NCBI RefSeq assembly: GCF_000378945.1 | Contig: NZ_KB900539.1 | Coordinates: forward strand, 737,241-801,240 | Direction of reading: 5' to 3' | DNA length: 64,000 nucleotides | Source of the DNA: Methyloversatilis universalis EHg5 | Lineage (GTDB): Bacteria > Pseudomonadota > Gammaproteobacteria > Burkholderiales > Rhodocyclaceae | Shown: piece after piece, positions 17,923 to 26,898 of the stretch | How the letters are laid out: every line of letters begins with the position of its first letter | Position numbering within the stretch: position 1 is the first letter of the stretch | Made by a program: the position numbers and the translations under genes | The notes under the pieces: model-generated | What the model was told of the DNA's origin: nothing | Database searches by the model: none | Seen by the model: only the letters and a program-made list of their open reading frames with translations

Positions 17923-19943
17923 CTGCGGACACGAACGTGCAGGCGAACACCTTCCGCCACTGGCGGCTGGAACGCGATGCCGGCGATGTCGCCTGGCTCA
18001 CCTTCGACCGTGCCGGCGAGAGCGTGAACACGCTGTCCGGCGAGGCGATGCGCGAACTGGGCGCTGTGCTCGACGTGCTCGATGCGGCGCCACCGAAGGG
18101 GCTGGTCATCCTGTCCGGCAAGACCGGCGGCTGCATCGCCGGTGCCGACATCGGCGAATTCGGTGCGGTGAAGGACGAAGCCGGCGCGCGCGACATCGTT
18201 GGCCGCGGCTGGAACCTGTTCAACCGGCTGGCGGCGGTGCGCTACCCGACCTGCGCGCTGGTGCGCGGCTTCTGTGTCGGCGGTGGCACCGAACTGTCGC
18301 TGGCCTGCCGCCACATCGTCGCGGTCGACGAGCCGGGCACCCGCTTCGCGCTGCCCGAAGTGCTGCTGGGCATCGTGCCCGGCTGGGGCGGCATGCTGCG
18401 GCTGCCGCAGCGCATCGGTGCGCCGGCGGCACTCGACATGATGCTCACCGGCCGCGCGCTCGACGCGAAGCGTGCGAAAGCGGCGGGCCTGGTCGATGAG
18501 ATCGCGCCGGCGCGGCTGATGCGTGAACACGCGCGGGCCCGCGTGCTGGCCGATCCGCCGCGGCGCGCACTGCCGCTGCTGCAGCGCCTGCTGCTCGGCC
18601 CGCTGCGCGGCACGGTGGCGAAGAAGGCGCTGGAAGGCGTGGTGAAGAAGGCGGCGCGCCGCCACTACCCGGCGCCGTACGCCATCGTCGAGATATGGCG
18701 TGATTTCGGTGGCAACGCGCTGGCGGTGCCGGCCGGTCATCCGGCGTCGATGACAGCACTGGTGGCCCACCCGACCACCGCCAATCTGCAGCGGGTGTAT
18801 CACCTGCGCGAGCGGCTGCGCGGCTTCGCCAAGGCGGACAGCGCGCTGCCGCCGATACGCCGGGTGCACGTGATCGGCGCCGGCGTCATGGGCGGCGACA
18901 TCGCCGCCTGGTGTGCGCTGCGCGGCTTCCATGTGACGCTGCAGGACAACGGGCTGGAGCGCATCGCGCCGGCCATGCAGCGCGCGGCGAAAGCCTTCGC
19001 CCGCAAGTTCCGCCGTGACCGCAAGGCGCTGCGCGATGCGCTCGACCGGCTGGTGCCCGACCCGACCGGCGCCGGTGTGGCCGGTGCCGACCTCGTCATC
19101 GAGGCGATCTGGGAAAACCTGGACGCCAAGCGGGCCCTGATCGCCGACGTTGAACGCCGCGCGAAGCCGGATGCGCTGATCGCGACCAACACCTCCAGCC
19201 TGCGCATCGAGGACATTGCGCAGGCGCTGCAGGTGCCTGGCCGGCTGGTCGGCATCCATTTCTTCAACCCGGTGGCGAAGATGCCGCTGGTCGAAGTGGT
19301 GCGCGGCGCAGACAGTGCCGACAGCGCGGTGCAGCGCGCCGCCGCCTTCGTCGGTGCGCTCGACAAGCTGCCGCTGCCGGTGAGCAGCGCACCCGGCTTC
19401 CTGGTCAATGCGGTGCTCGGCCCCTACATGCTGGAGGCGATGAAATGCATCGACGAGGGCCTGTCGCCCGAGGTCGTGGACCGCGCCGCGCTTGATTTCG
19501 GCATGGCCATGGGGCCGGTCGAACTGGCGGATACCGTGGGGCTGGACATCGCGATGGCTGCCGGTGCCCGCCTGACCGGCGGTGCCACGCCGCCGGCCTG
19601 CCTGCAGGCGCGGGTCGATCAGGGCCATCTCGGCCGCAAGAGCGGCCGCGGCTTCTATGTCTGGAAGGACGGGCACCCCGAGCGTGCGCAGCCGGCCGCC
19701 GTACCGGCAGGCCTGACCGAGCGGCTGCTTGCGCCGCTGGTTCAGGTGACCCGCCGTTGCGTCGATAACGCTGTCGTGGGCGATGCGGATCTGGCCGACG
19801 CCGGCCTCATTTTCGGCGCCGGCTTCGCACCGTATACCGGTGGGCCGCTGCACTATGATGCGGCCTCCCATCCGCGGACCACGGCCGGAATTTCAGATGG
19901 AAACCGCGCGACAGAGCGGACAGAACAGAACACGAAACACTGA
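17919..19943 (+). CDS. bifunctional enoyl-CoA hydratase / 3-hydroxyacyl-CoA dehydrogenase, FadJ/FadB-type
   Basis: A 674-residue protein in the usual FadB/FadJ order. An N-terminal crotonase domain has the oxyanion-hole stretches SGKTGGCIAGADIGEFG and CVGGGTELSLACRH. A Rossmann-type dehydrogenase domain (VHVIGAGVMGGDIAAWCALRG from about residue 315) and a 3HCDH C-terminal domain follow. It performs the second and third steps of beta-oxidation. ATG overlaps the thiolase stop (ATGA), so the two are coupled. Confidence 0.92.
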   Translation: MTADTNVQANTFRHWRLERDAGDVAWLTFDRAGESVNTLSGEAMRELGAVLDVLDAAPPKGLVILSGKTGGCIAGADIGEFGAVKDEAGARDIVGRGWNLFNRLAAVRYPTCALVRGFCVGGGTELSLACRHIVAVDEPGTRFALPEVLLGIVPGWGGMLRLPQRIGAPAALDMMLTGRALDAKRAKAAGLVDEIAPARLMREHARARVLADPPRRALPLLQRLLLGPLRGTVAKKALEGVVKKAARRHYPAPYAIVEIWRDFGGNALAVPAGHPASMTALVAHPTTANLQRVYHLRERLRGFAKADSALPPIRRVHVIGAGVMGGDIAAWCALRGFHVTLQDNGLERIAPAMQRAAKAFARKFRRDRKALRDALDRLVPDPTGAGVAGADLVIEAIWENLDAKRALIADVERRAKPDALIATNTSSLRIEDIAQALQVPGRLVGIHFFNPVAKMPLVEVVRGADSADSAVQRAAAFVGALDKLPLPVSSAPGFLVNAVLGPYMLEAMKCIDEGLSPEVVDRAALDFGMAMGPVELADTVGLDIAMAAGARLTGGATPPACLQARVDQGHLGRKSGRGFYVWKDGHPERAQPAAVPAGLTERLLAPLVQVTRRCVDNAVVGDADLADAGLIFGAGFAPYTGGPLHYDAASHPRTTAGISDGNRATERTEQNTKH

Positions 19944-19952
19944 GCCTGACAT

Positions 19953-20360
19953 ATGAGCACCGTAACCGAACACCTTCCGGACGAACAACCCGCGCTGCGC
20001 ATGCTGCCCATGCCGCGCGATCTCAATGCCGCTGGCGACATTTTCGGCGGCTGGGTCATGTCGCAGGTCGACGTGGCCGGCTCCATTGCCGCGATGCGCC
20101 GCACCCGCTGCCGCGTGGTGACCGTGGCGGTCAATTCATTCGTGTTCCTGCAGCCCATCACGACCCAGTACCTGGTGTCCTTCTACGCCCGTGTTGCGCG
20201 GGTGGGCACCACGTCCATCGTGGTCGATGTCGATGTGTATGCGGAAACCGGCTACGAGACTCTGCACGTGCTCAAGGTGGCGACCGCGCAGCTCACCTAC
20301 GTGGCGATGAACGAGGACGGCAGCAAGCGGGCGATTCCACCCGACCCCGCCAGGCCGTGA
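19953..20360 (+). CDS. acyl-CoA thioesterase, YciA-like hotdog protein
   Basis: A 135-residue hotdog-fold protein with the YciA/acyl-CoA hydrolase signature (MPRDLNAAGDIFGGWVMSQVDVAG, with the catalytic Asp and the GG loop, and VNSFVFLQPI). It releases free CoA from acyl-CoA in the cytoplasm. It follows the bifunctional gene by 9 bp and is probably the last gene of that operon before the separately translated porin gene. Confidence 0.88.
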   Translation: MSTVTEHLPDEQPALRMLPMPRDLNAAGDIFGGWVMSQVDVAGSIAAMRRTRCRVVTVAVNSFVFLQPITTQYLVSFYARVARVGTTSIVVDVDVYAETGYETLHVLKVATAQLTYVAMNEDGSKRAIPPDPARP

Positions 20361-20440
20361 GCAGAACCCTATCCTGCGTGCCCAGTGCCGGGGCACGCTC
20401 TGAAAGCAGCACCCATTCGATGACGCACACAGGAGGAGAC

Positions 20441-21793
20441 ATGATGCAGACGACACAGCGCCGCTACCCCGGCACCGCGATGAAGGTACTGGCCATCGTG
20501 CTGGGCGCCTTCGGTTCCGCGGCCAGCCACGCCGCCGCCTTCCAGCTGCTCGAAGGCAATGCGAGCGGTCTGGGCAATGCCTATGCGGGCAGTGCCGCCG
20601 TGGCCGAGGACGCCAGCACGGTGTTTTTCAATCCGGCAGGCATGACGCTGCTGCCCGGTCGCAATGTCGCCTTCTCGGTCGATCTGGTGCGGCCTTCTGC
20701 GAAGTTCAGCAATCAAGGGTCGTCCAATGCGCTGCTGCAGGGCTCCGGTGGCAATGGCGGCGACGCGGGCGATCTGGCCGCCGTGCCGGCCGGCTATCTG
20801 ACCTGGCAGCTCAACGACAGGGTCACGCTGGGTCTTGGCCTGGGCGCCCCCTTTGGACTGAAGACCGAATACACGCCGGAGTGGGTCGGCCGTTTCCACG
20901 CGCTGAAGAGCGAACTGAAAACGATCAACGTGAATCCGTCCGTTGCCTTCAAGGTGAATGACAAGCTGTCGGTGGGTGCGGGCCTCAACTTCCAGCGCAT
21001 CGAAGCGGACCTCACCAGCCTGGTTAATTACAGCGCTGTGATCGCTCAGGTTTCGGGCGGCGGGCTGCTGCTGCCGGGCGTGGCGGGTCGCGCACGCATC
21101 GAGGGCGATGACACCGCCTGGGGCTGGAACGTCGGCCTGATCTATCAGCTGTCGCCGGAAACCCGGCTGGGCCTGGCTTACCGCTCCAAGGTGGATTACA
21201 CGCTGAAGGGCACCGCGTCCTTCGACGGCGCGAATTCGGGCAGCGTGGGCGGCAATGCCATCATCGCCGGCTTCAACGCGTCGCGCGGTGGCAATGTCCG
21301 CGCCGAAGTCGAACTGCCGGATGTGGCGACCTTCAGCGTGGTGCAGAAGATTTCGGATCGCTGGACCATGATGGGTGACGTGGCCTGGACCGGCTGGTCT
21401 TCGCTGCAGGAACTGCGCATCGACAACGTGAATGGCATCAATGTGTCGACCGAGGAACTGAAGTGGCGTGACACCTGGCGTGTCGCCTTTGGCGGTACCT
21501 ATGCCTGCAGCGATGCGCTGAGCCTGAAGTTCGGTCTGGCCTGGGACCAGACGCCAGTGCGTGACACCACCCGCCTGCCGCGGGTGCCGGACGATGACCG
21601 CGTCTGGCTGTCGGTCGGTCTGCAGTGGCGCCCGGACTCGACCTCCGCGGTTGACGTCGGCTATGCCCATCTGTTCGTCAAGGATTCCAGCGTGAACAAC
21701 ACCGGCGGCAACGCGGCCGCCAAGGGCACGCTGGTAGGCCAGTACGAGAACTCGGTCGATATTCTCGGCGTGCAGTACTCGACCCGCTTCTGA
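20441..21793 (+). CDS. fadL: outer-membrane long-chain fatty-acid transporter, FadL/OmpP1 family
   Basis: A 450-residue outer-membrane beta-barrel. After a signal peptide ending ASHA, the mature N-terminus AAFQLLEGNASGLGNAYAGSAA with the following NPAGM motif is the FadL/TodX signature. The C-terminus ends in Phe (YSTRF), as expected for BAM-dependent insertion. It imports long-chain fatty acids or hydrophobic compounds. The start at 20441 has an ideal AGGAGGAGAC ribosome-binding site. Confidence 0.92.
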   Translation: MMQTTQRRYPGTAMKVLAIVLGAFGSAASHAAAFQLLEGNASGLGNAYAGSAAVAEDASTVFFNPAGMTLLPGRNVAFSVDLVRPSAKFSNQGSSNALLQGSGGNGGDAGDLAAVPAGYLTWQLNDRVTLGLGLGAPFGLKTEYTPEWVGRFHALKSELKTINVNPSVAFKVNDKLSVGAGLNFQRIEADLTSLVNYSAVIAQVSGGGLLLPGVAGRARIEGDDTAWGWNVGLIYQLSPETRLGLAYRSKVDYTLKGTASFDGANSGSVGGNAIIAGFNASRGGNVRAEVELPDVATFSVVQKISDRWTMMGDVAWTGWSSLQELRIDNVNGINVSTEELKWRDTWRVAFGGTYACSDALSLKFGLAWDQTPVRDTTRLPRVPDDDRVWLSVGLQWRPDSTSAVDVGYAHLFVKDSSVNNTGGNAAAKGTLVGQYENSVDILGVQYSTRF

Positions 21794-21812
21794 GTCTTTC
21801 CCCGCAGTACCT

Positions 21813-21838
21813 GACCCGGTCGTCGAGGCGGCCGGGTC
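21813..21838. other. short intergenic hairpin after fadL
   Basis: GACCCGG (21813-21819) pairs with CCGGGTC (21832-21838). There is no T tract, so it is at best a weak terminator or mRNA-stability element between fadL and the next gene. Confidence 0.4.
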
Positions 21839-21860
21839 GCCTCTCCCGGGAGTCCGCATC

Positions 21861-24242
21861 GTGACATCCTCCAGATTCCGCATCCGTCGCGTCGCCGTAC
21901 TGGGCGCTGGCGTGATGGGCGCGCAGATCGCCGCCCACTGCGCCAACGCGAACGTTCCCGTCATCCTGTTCGACCTCGCCGCCAGGGAAGGCGATCCGGA
22001 TGCCATCGTCAGGCGCGCTGTCGCCGGCCTGAAGAAGCTCGAACCGGCGCCGCTGGCCACCGCCGACCGGGCGGCCCATATCGAGGTGGCGAACTACGAC
22101 CGCGACGCCCACCGGCTCGCCGAATGCGATCTGGTGATCGAGGCGATTGCCGAGCGCATGGACTGGAAGCACGGCCTGTACGCCAAGGTCGCGCCGCATC
22201 TGCGCAGCGATGCGATCTTCGCCACCAACACCTCCGGCCTGTCGATCAATGCGCTGGCCGATGGCTGCCCGGAGGCGATGCGCAGCCGCTTCTGCGGCGT
22301 GCATTTCTTCAACCCGCCGCGCTACATGGCGCTGGTCGAACTGATTCCAGCGCATGGCACCGACAGTGCGCTGCTCGACCGGCTGGAGGACTTCCTCACC
22401 ACCACGCTGGGCAAGAACGTGGTGCGCGCGCTCGACACGCCCAACTTCGTCGCCAACCGCATCGGCGTGTTCTCGATGCTGGCGGCGATGCACCACACGG
22501 TGCGGCTGGGCCTCGGTTTCGACGAGGTCGACGCGCTGACCGGCCCGGCCATCGGCCGGCCGAAGTCGGCCACCTACCGCACCGCCGACGTGGTCGGCCT
22601 CGACACCCTGCTGCACGTGGTCAAGACCATGACCGACAACCTGCAGGGCGACCCCTGGCATCGTCATTACGTCGCACCGGCGTGGCTGGCTGCACTGGTC
22701 GAGCGTGGCGCGCTCGGTCAGAAGACCAAGGCCGGCGTCTATCGCAAGGACGGCAAGGCGATCAAGGTGCTGGACCTCGCGCTGCAGGATTACCGCGACG
22801 CAGCCGGCGCCATTGCCGACGAGGTGCAGACGATGCTGGCCGAGCGTGACCCGGCGATGAAGCTGGCCGCGCTGCGCGCAAGCGCGCACCCGCAGGCGCA
22901 GTTCCTGTGGTCCATCTTCCGCGACGTGTTCCATTACGTCGCGGTGCATCTGGGCGATATCGCGCACAACGCGCGCGACGTCGACTTCGCGATGCGCTGG
23001 GGCTTCGGCTGGAGTGCCGGCCCGTTCGAAACCTGGCAGGGCGCCGGCTGGCAGCAGGTCGCTGAATGGTTGCGTGAGGACATCGCCGCCGGCCGCGCGA
23101 TGTCGGACGCGCCGCTGCCGGCCTGGGTGTTTGAGCGCCATGGCGTGCATGAGGCAGCCGGCTCGTGGTCCGCATCCGCCGCGAAGCCGGAGCCGCGCAG
23201 CGTGTCGCCGCGCCAGCTCTTTCCGGAGCGCATGCCGGCCGAAGTGCCGCGTACAACGCATACCGTGTGGGAAGGCGATGAAGTGCGGCTGTGGACGCTG
23301 GACGACGCCGACGGCGAGCGGGTGCCGGTGCTGTCCTTCAAGAGCCGCCTGTCCTGCGTCGGTCCGAAGGTGCTGGATGGCCTGCGCGAAGCGATCGCGC
23401 GCGCCGAGCGCGATTTCGACGGTCTGGTGATCTGGCAGCCGCAAGGGCCGTTCTCGGTCGGCGCCAACCTGAAGCAGATCCGCCCGGTGCTCGAAGCGGG
23501 CGACTTCGTGACGCTGGACCGGGTGATCAACGACTTCCAGCAGGCGTCGATGGCGATCAAGTACGCCCAGGTGCCGGTCATCACCGCGGTGCAGAACATG
23601 GCGCTCGGTGGCGGCTGCGAGTTCGTCATGCATTCGCCGCGCGCGGTGGTGGCGCTCGAAAGCTATATCGGTCTGGTCGAAGCGGGCGTCGGCCTGATTC
23701 CGGCCGGCGGCGGCTGCAAGGAATTCGCCATCCGTGCCGCGCGGGCGGCCGAGAGTTCGGCGACGAAGGACCCGATGAATTCCCTGCAGTCGGTGTTCCA
23801 GACCATCGCCATGGCGAACGTGTCGAAGAGTGCGCGTCACGCGCAGGAACTGGGTCTGCTGAAGCAGGACGACGTGGTCGTCATGCACGCCGGCGAACTG
23901 CTGTACGTCGCGCGCCGCAACGCGGTGGCGATGGCCGACAGCGCGTGGCGTCCGCCGCTGCCGGCGGTCGATATTCCAGTGGCCGGTCGCAGCGGCATCG
24001 CCACGCTGGACATGATGCTGGTGAACATGCGCGAGGGCGGCATGATTTCGGCGCACGACTACCGCGTCGCGCATGCGTCGGCGACCGCGCTGTGCGGCGG
24101 CGACATCGAAACCGGCACACGCGTGAACGAACAGTGGCTGCTCGAAGTCGAGCGCGCGCTGTTCGTCGATCTGCTAAAGACGAAGGAAACGCAGGCGCGC
24201 ATCGCGCACATGATGGACACCGGCAAGCCGCTGCGGAACTGA
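21861..24242 (+). CDS. bifunctional 3-hydroxyacyl-CoA dehydrogenase / enoyl-CoA hydratase, reversed domain order
   Basis: A 793-residue protein with the dehydrogenase first (RRVAVLGAGVMGAQIAAHCAN at residues 8-30, then GVHFFNPPRYMALVELI) and the crotonase domain last (GLVIWQPQGPFSVGANLKQ, ALGGGCEFVMHS). This is the opposite of the FadJ-type gene at 17919. This arrangement is known from other proteobacteria. It performs the middle two steps of beta-oxidation, paired with the thiolase 13 bp downstream. The start is GTG after a CGGGAG ribosome-binding site. Confidence 0.9.
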   Translation: MTSSRFRIRRVAVLGAGVMGAQIAAHCANANVPVILFDLAAREGDPDAIVRRAVAGLKKLEPAPLATADRAAHIEVANYDRDAHRLAECDLVIEAIAERMDWKHGLYAKVAPHLRSDAIFATNTSGLSINALADGCPEAMRSRFCGVHFFNPPRYMALVELIPAHGTDSALLDRLEDFLTTTLGKNVVRALDTPNFVANRIGVFSMLAAMHHTVRLGLGFDEVDALTGPAIGRPKSATYRTADVVGLDTLLHVVKTMTDNLQGDPWHRHYVAPAWLAALVERGALGQKTKAGVYRKDGKAIKVLDLALQDYRDAAGAIADEVQTMLAERDPAMKLAALRASAHPQAQFLWSIFRDVFHYVAVHLGDIAHNARDVDFAMRWGFGWSAGPFETWQGAGWQQVAEWLREDIAAGRAMSDAPLPAWVFERHGVHEAAGSWSASAAKPEPRSVSPRQLFPERMPAEVPRTTHTVWEGDEVRLWTLDDADGERVPVLSFKSRLSCVGPKVLDGLREAIARAERDFDGLVIWQPQGPFSVGANLKQIRPVLEAGDFVTLDRVINDFQQASMAIKYAQVPVITAVQNMALGGGCEFVMHSPRAVVALESYIGLVEAGVGLIPAGGGCKEFAIRAARAAESSATKDPMNSLQSVFQTIAMANVSKSARHAQELGLLKQDDVVVMHAGELLYVARRNAVAMADSAWRPPLPAVDIPVAGRSGIATLDMMLVNMREGGMISAHDYRVAHASATALCGGDIETGTRVNEQWLLEVERALFVDLLKTKETQARIAHMMDTGKPLRN

Positions 24243-24255
24243 CGGGAGATTCGCG

Positions 24256-25452
24256 ATGAAACAGATACAGGATGTCTACATCGTCGCCGCGAAGCGCACG
24301 CCGGTGGCGAAGAAGGGCGGTGCCTTCCGCCACGTGCGGCCGGACGACATGCTGGCGCACGCGCTGCGCGGCGTGGTCGACGCGGTGCCCGAATTCGACC
24401 TGAACGACATCGGCGACGTGGTGGTCGGCTGCGCGATGCCGGAAGGCGAGCAGGGCATGAACGTGGCTCGCATCGGCCTGCTGCTGGCCGGTTTTCCGGT
24501 GTCGGTGCCCGGCGTCACGGTGAACCGCTTCTGCGCCAGCGGCCTCAATGCGGTGGCCGACGCAGCGCTGAAGATCATGACCGGCCAGTGCGACATCGCC
24601 ATCGGCGCCGGCACCGAGTCGATGACGGTGATGCCCACCATGATGGGCAACAAGGTGAGCGTGAATCCGCGTGCCTTCGAGTCGCCGGAGAACGTGGCCA
24701 TCGCCTACGGCATGGGTTTGACTGCAGAGAAGGTGGCGCACAGGTACGCGGTGTCGCGCGAGGACCAGGACGCCTTCGCGCTGGCGTCGCACCGCAAGGC
24801 GCTGGCGGCTCAGGCGGCCGGGCGTTTCGGTGACGAAATACTGCCCTACACGGTGCGCAGCCATCTGCCCGATCTGGCGGGCAATACGGTGCGCATCGTC
24901 GAGCAGGTGGTCGGCGCCGACGAAGGTCCGCGCGCCGACTCCAGCGCCGAAGGCCTGGCGAAGCTGCGGCCGGCGTTCGCTGCGCGCGGCTCGGTCACCG
25001 CCGGCAACAGTTCGCAGATGTCCGACGGTGCGGCCGCGGTGCTGCTGATGTCGGAAGCGGCGGTGCAGCGCACCGGTGCGACACCGATCGCCCGCTTCCG
25101 CAGTTTCGCGGTCGCCGGCGTGCCGCCGGAAATCATGGGCATCGGCCCGGTCGAGGCGATTCCGCGTGCGCTGAAGCAGGCCGGCATCGCGCAGGCCGAC
25201 ATTGACTGGATAGAACTGAACGAAGCCTTCGCCGCACAGGCGCTGGCAGTGATGCGCACGCTGGATATCGATCCGGCAAAGGTGAATCCGCTGGGCGGCG
25301 CGATCGCGCTCGGCCACCCGCTGGGCGCCACCGGCGCCATCCGCACCGCCACCGTCATCGCCGCGATGCAGCGCGGCGAGGCGCGCACTGGCATGGTGAC
25401 CATGTGCATCGGCACCGGCATGGGGGCGGCGGGCCTGTTCGAGAAGGTGTGA
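24256..25452 (+). CDS. acetyl-CoA acyltransferase (3-ketoacyl-CoA thiolase), FadA-type
   Basis: A 398-residue thiolase with all family landmarks: nucleophile Cys in VNRFCASGLNAVADAAL, NEAFAAQALAV, GGAIALGHPLGATGAIR and the catalytic Cys in MCIGTGMGAAGLFE. It cleaves 3-ketoacyl-CoA to acetyl-CoA. It follows the reversed bifunctional gene by 13 bp with a GGGAG ribosome-binding site. With the 16639-19943 pair, this organism has two parallel hydratase-dehydrogenase/thiolase sets. Confidence 0.93.
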   Translation: MKQIQDVYIVAAKRTPVAKKGGAFRHVRPDDMLAHALRGVVDAVPEFDLNDIGDVVVGCAMPEGEQGMNVARIGLLLAGFPVSVPGVTVNRFCASGLNAVADAALKIMTGQCDIAIGAGTESMTVMPTMMGNKVSVNPRAFESPENVAIAYGMGLTAEKVAHRYAVSREDQDAFALASHRKALAAQAAGRFGDEILPYTVRSHLPDLAGNTVRIVEQVVGADEGPRADSSAEGLAKLRPAFAARGSVTAGNSSQMSDGAAAVLLMSEAAVQRTGATPIARFRSFAVAGVPPEIMGIGPVEAIPRALKQAGIAQADIDWIELNEAFAAQALAVMRTLDIDPAKVNPLGGAIALGHPLGATGAIRTATVIAAMQRGEARTGMVTMCIGTGMGAAGLFEKV

Positions 25453-25537
25453 GCGGCAGGGCCGGACCGCAGGCTTCAGTTCAGGCCGCCCGCTGGCGGT
25501 ATAAGCTCGCGCCTTCGTACCTGAGACCGCCCTGCAC

Positions 25538-26347
25538 ATGAAATCGAATGATTCCGGCCGCATCCTGACTGCGCTGTCCGAAGGTGTGGCCACGCTCACC
25601 ATGTCGCGGCCTGCGCGGCGCAATGCCTACACGACCGCGATGATGCAGGCCCTGCGCGAAGCGGTCGAACGGGTGCTGCCGGACCCGGAATGTCGCGTGC
25701 TGCTGCTGCGCGGCGACGGCGCCAGTTTCAGTGCCGGCGGCGACGTGCACGAGTTTTCGCAGAGCCTGCCGCTGGACGCGCCGGCGCGTCTGGCCACCTT
25801 TCAAGCGCTGGTCGACAACTGGGTCAATCCGGTCATTCTCGCGCTGCGTGCGGCGCACCAGCCGGTGCTGGCCGCGGTGCGCGGCGACTGCGTGGGCTAC
25901 GGCTTTTCGCTGATGCTGGCATCCGACATCGCGATCGCGGCCGAGGACGCGCTGTTCTCGACCGCCGGTATCGGACTGGCCCAGCCGGGCGCTGGCGGCC
26001 AGTCGCACTTCCTGTTGCGCGCACTGGGCGAGCGCCGGGCGCGCGAACTGATGTGGAGCGCGCGCCGCTTCGATGCGCACGAGGCGAAGGCACTGGGCCT
26101 GATCGAGCGGGTGGTGCCGGTGGATGAATTCGATGCTGCGGTCGCTGCCGAAGCCGCGCGACTGGCAGCGGGGCCGCGCCACGGCTGGGCGGAAATCAAG
26201 CGCCTGCTCAATTCATCCGGTCAGCCGCTGGCGCAGCAGCTGGCCGACGAGGCGGCAGCCTTCGGCCGCTGTGCGGCCACCCGCGATTTTGCGGAAGCGG
26301 TGACCGCCTTCATCGAGCGGCGCAAGCCGGGCTTCGAGGGGCGCTGA
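25538..26347 (+). CDS. enoyl-CoA hydratase/isomerase family protein
   Basis: A 269-residue single-domain crotonase. It has the first oxyanion stretch GDGASFSAGGDVHEF, the second at GDCVGYGFSLMLASDIAIA and the helical trimerisation region at the C-terminus. Exact activity (hydratase, isomerase or ring-opening hydrolase) cannot be told from sequence alone. It closes the fatty-acid block and converges on the globin gene. Confidence 0.87.
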   Translation: MKSNDSGRILTALSEGVATLTMSRPARRNAYTTAMMQALREAVERVLPDPECRVLLLRGDGASFSAGGDVHEFSQSLPLDAPARLATFQALVDNWVNPVILALRAAHQPVLAAVRGDCVGYGFSLMLASDIAIAAEDALFSTAGIGLAQPGAGGQSHFLLRALGERRARELMWSARRFDAHEAKALGLIERVVPVDEFDAAVAAEAARLAAGPRHGWAEIKRLLNSSGQPLAQQLADEAAAFGRCAATRDFAEAVTAFIERRKPGFEGR

Positions 26348-26367
26348 GTCACCGCCCAGGGCCAACC

Positions 26368-26799
26368 TCAGTAGCCGGCGACGATGTCGCGTTTCATCGG
26401 CGCGAGCCGGCGCAGCAGTTCGTTCTTTTCGGCCGTGCCGGTGTGGCGGTCCAGCACGACGCGCAGCATGTCGACCAGTGCGTCGAACTCGGCTTCGCTG
26501 ATCTGTGCGTCGACATGGGTTTTCTTCATGTCCTCACCTTCGTAGTCGCACTGCCCGCCGGCCACGTTGCAGATGAACATGGCGATGCTGTGCTTCAGGT
26601 GCTTCACCTTGATGCCTTCGAAGGAGCGGCGGGTACGCGGATCGGTGACGATGACGTCGATCAGGTCATCGACGATGAGCTGTATGCCAGGCTCGCCACC
26701 CAGTCCGCGGTACAGCGCGTCGTCCTCGCGCAGGTGGGTACAGCCGGCGAGCAGCGTCAGGACCGCGATCAGCAGCAGACGGATGTGGGCACGATTCAT
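26368..26799 (-). CDS. truncated haemoglobin (group 1) lipoprotein
   Basis: A 143-residue protein. An N-terminal signal peptide ends in the lipobox LLAGC, so this globin is exported and lipid-anchored, unlike ordinary cytoplasmic truncated haemoglobins. The globin part starts LYRGLGGEPGIQLIVDDLIDVI and keeps the proximal-His segment (MKKTHVD, after the EGEDM turn). A ligand-binding or redox role in the periplasm is inferred. The ATG at 26799 is preferred to an upstream in-frame start, because the signal peptide begins there. It is divergent from the DUF3034 gene. Confidence 0.83.
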   Translation of the reverse strand: MNRAHIRLLLIAVLTLLAGCTHLREDDALYRGLGGEPGIQLIVDDLIDVIVTDPRTRRSFEGIKVKHLKHSIAMFICNVAGGQCDYEGEDMKKTHVDAQISEAEFDALVDMLRVVLDRHTGTAEKNELLRRLAPMKRDIVAGY

Positions 26800-26898
26800 G
26801 CGGGTGTTCCTTTGGTGCGACACCCGGATATCGGAGTCGCACGTTGCGGTCTTGAGTCGTTGTAAGCTCTTTCGGACTTTTGATCAAATTTCCCACGA

